Source: an uncultured Clostridia bacterium
Lineage (GTDB): Bacteria; Bacillota; Clostridia; Oscillospirales; Oscillospiraceae
Assembly: GCA_946060825.1 (NCBI GenBank)
Contig: CAMGPO010000115.1
Coordinates: 1 to 5,030 of the forward strand
Length of the DNA: 5,030 nt
Direction: 5' to 3'
Shown here in pieces: positions 4,112 to 5,030 of this stretch. The translations under genes and the position numbers were made by a program. Position 1 is the first letter of the stretch, and each line of letters begins with the position of its first letter. The notes under the pieces are model-generated. The model saw only the letters and a list, made by a program, of their open reading frames with translations. It was not told the DNA's origin and ran no database searches.

Positions 4112-5030
4112 ATGATCAGTTTCTTCCTGTGTCTGGCACTGCTGGTCGGCGGATACTTTGTCTATGGTAAAATCGTGGAAAACACGTTTGCGCCCGATGA
4201 CAGAGAGACGCCTGCGGTCCGGATCAATGACGGTGTGGACTACGTCGTCATGCCTCAATGGAAGCTGTTCCTGGTACAGCTTCTGAACATTGCCGGCCTT
4301 GGCCCGATCTTTGGCGCGCTGACCGGCGCCCTGTGGGGTCCCATCGTGTTCCTGTGGATCACCTTCGGCACGATCTTCTGCGGCGGCGTTCACGACTACT
4401 TCTCCGGTATGCTCTCCGAACGGAACGAGGGTGCGTCGATTTCCGAGATCACCGGCATCTATCTTGGAAAGATTATGAAGAACGTCATGCGCGTCTTCAG
4501 CGTTGTCCTGCTCATCATGGTCGGCACCGTTTTTGCCGTCGGCCCGGCCGGCCTGATCCAGCTCCTGTTCACCAACGGCGGCGTGACAAACATCCTGTCC
4601 AGCAAGCTGTTCTGGCTGATCGTCATTCTCGTTTACTACTTCATTGCGACGTTCATCTCCATTGACAAGATCATCGGCAAGGTCTATCCCGTGTTCGGCA
4701 TCTGCCTGATTATCATGGCGGTCGGCGTGGCCATCGGCATCTTTACAAACCCGAACTACACCATCCCCGAGCTTTGGACAAACTTTGCCAATATGCATCC
4801 CGCCGGAAAGCCGGTCTGGAGCTTTATGTTCATCACCGTGGCCTGCGGCGCGATCTCCGGCTTCCATGCCACCCAGTCCCCGCTGATGGCCCGCTGCATG
4901 AAGAGCGAGAAGCAGGGCCACTTCGTGTTCTACGGCGCAATGGTCAGCGAAGGCATCATCGCCCTGATCTGGGCTGCTGCCGGCTGCTCCATCTATGAGG
5001 GCGCCAAGCTGCTGGAAATGGGTGGCGGCT
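4112..5030 (+). CDS. cstA: CstA-family carbon starvation protein / pyruvate transporter, 5' part
   Basis: The reading frame is open from ATG 4112 to the window edge: 306 codons with no stop, so the 3' end is missing. It encodes a polytopic membrane transporter of the CstA family (TC 2.A.114), whose characterised members take up pyruvate (E. coli CstA, BtsT) and have been linked to peptide uptake. Family motifs are clear: YGKIVEN (18-24), NIAGLGPIFGALTGALWGP (59-77), GGVHDYFSGM (91-100), and SGFHATQSPLMARCM near residues 249-263. The ATQSPLMARC form is, to my memory, that of the shorter clostridial CstA proteins rather than the 701-residue E. coli type. Successive hydrophobic spans fit multiple membrane helices. 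The start has AGGAGG at 4097-4102, 9 nt upstream. It has its own strong promoter and a conspicuous inverted repeat upstream, suggesting regulated expression, perhaps by carbon or pyruvate supply. Whether a regulatory partner follows cannot be seen. Confidence 0.95.
   Translation, partial: MISFFLCLALLVGGYFVYGKIVENTFAPDDRETPAVRINDGVDYVVMPQWKLFLVQLLNIAGLGPIFGALTGALWGPIVFLWITFGTIFCGGVHDYFSGMLSERNEGASISEITGIYLGKIMKNVMRVFSVVLLIMVGTVFAVGPAGLIQLLFTNGGVTNILSSKLFWLIVILVYYFIATFISIDKIIGKVYPVFGICLIIMAVGVAIGIFTNPNYTIPELWTNFANMHPAGKPVWSFMFITVACGAISGFHATQSPLMARCMKSEKQGHFVFYGAMVSEGIIALIWAAAGCSIYEGAKLLEMGGG

Noticed and set aside
3932..4921. A 329-codon minus-strand open frame across cstA
   Set aside because: It is a shadow of the cstA frame, which has clear family motifs, a ribosome binding site and a promoter. 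The antisense product is rich in His/Asp/Gly with no recognisable domain and no start signals.

Overview
The window looks like chromosomal DNA from a GC-rich, low-complexity-free Firmicute, most likely a gut-type clostridium (Oscillospiraceae/Ruminococcaceae-like). The reasons are strong AGGAGG-type ribosome binding sites, sigma-A style promoters, a BlaI/M56-peptidase pair whose protein lacks a penicillin-binding domain, and a short-form clostridial CstA. The taxonomic placement is inference from gene style. I see no RNA gene, insertion sequence, phage gene or CRISPR array.

Layout. Bases 1-23 hold nothing I can identify. A complete RpiR-family (HTH + SIS) regulator lies on the minus strand at 62-904. 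Its strong intrinsic terminator (24-62) touches the stop codon, and a good minus-strand promoter lies at 929-958. A 161-bp divergent intergenic region (905-1065) carries short dyads and a repeated CCGGAGG motif. On the plus strand follow a lipoprotein (1066-2013), a BlaI/MecI-family repressor (2108-2467) and an M56 BlaR1-like membrane metalloprotease (2469-3860). A GC-rich hairpin (3879-3914) probably ends that group. The 251-bp gap 3861-4111 then holds a perfect 12-bp inverted repeat and a near-consensus promoter for cstA, whose first 306 codons (4112 to the window end) are present.

How the genes may work together. The repressor and protease are separated by one base and form a classic signalling pair. 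The sensor protease would respond to an outside signal and relieve BlaI repression. A TTGACA/TAGACT promoter with a perfect GGTCGGT/ACCGACC dyad just downstream suggests that the pair controls its own expression. The protease's outer domain has no Ser-x-x-Lys motif, so the signal is probably not a beta-lactam. The lipoprotein immediately upstream, with no visible terminator between, resembles the outer domain that many clostridial M56 proteins carry at their C-terminus. I suggest that lipoprotein, repressor and protease form one cell-envelope sensing module with a split sensor; this is the most interesting hypothesis in the window. The RpiR regulator and CstA (pyruvate/peptide uptake) appear to be separate transcription units. 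No target gene of RpiR is visible.
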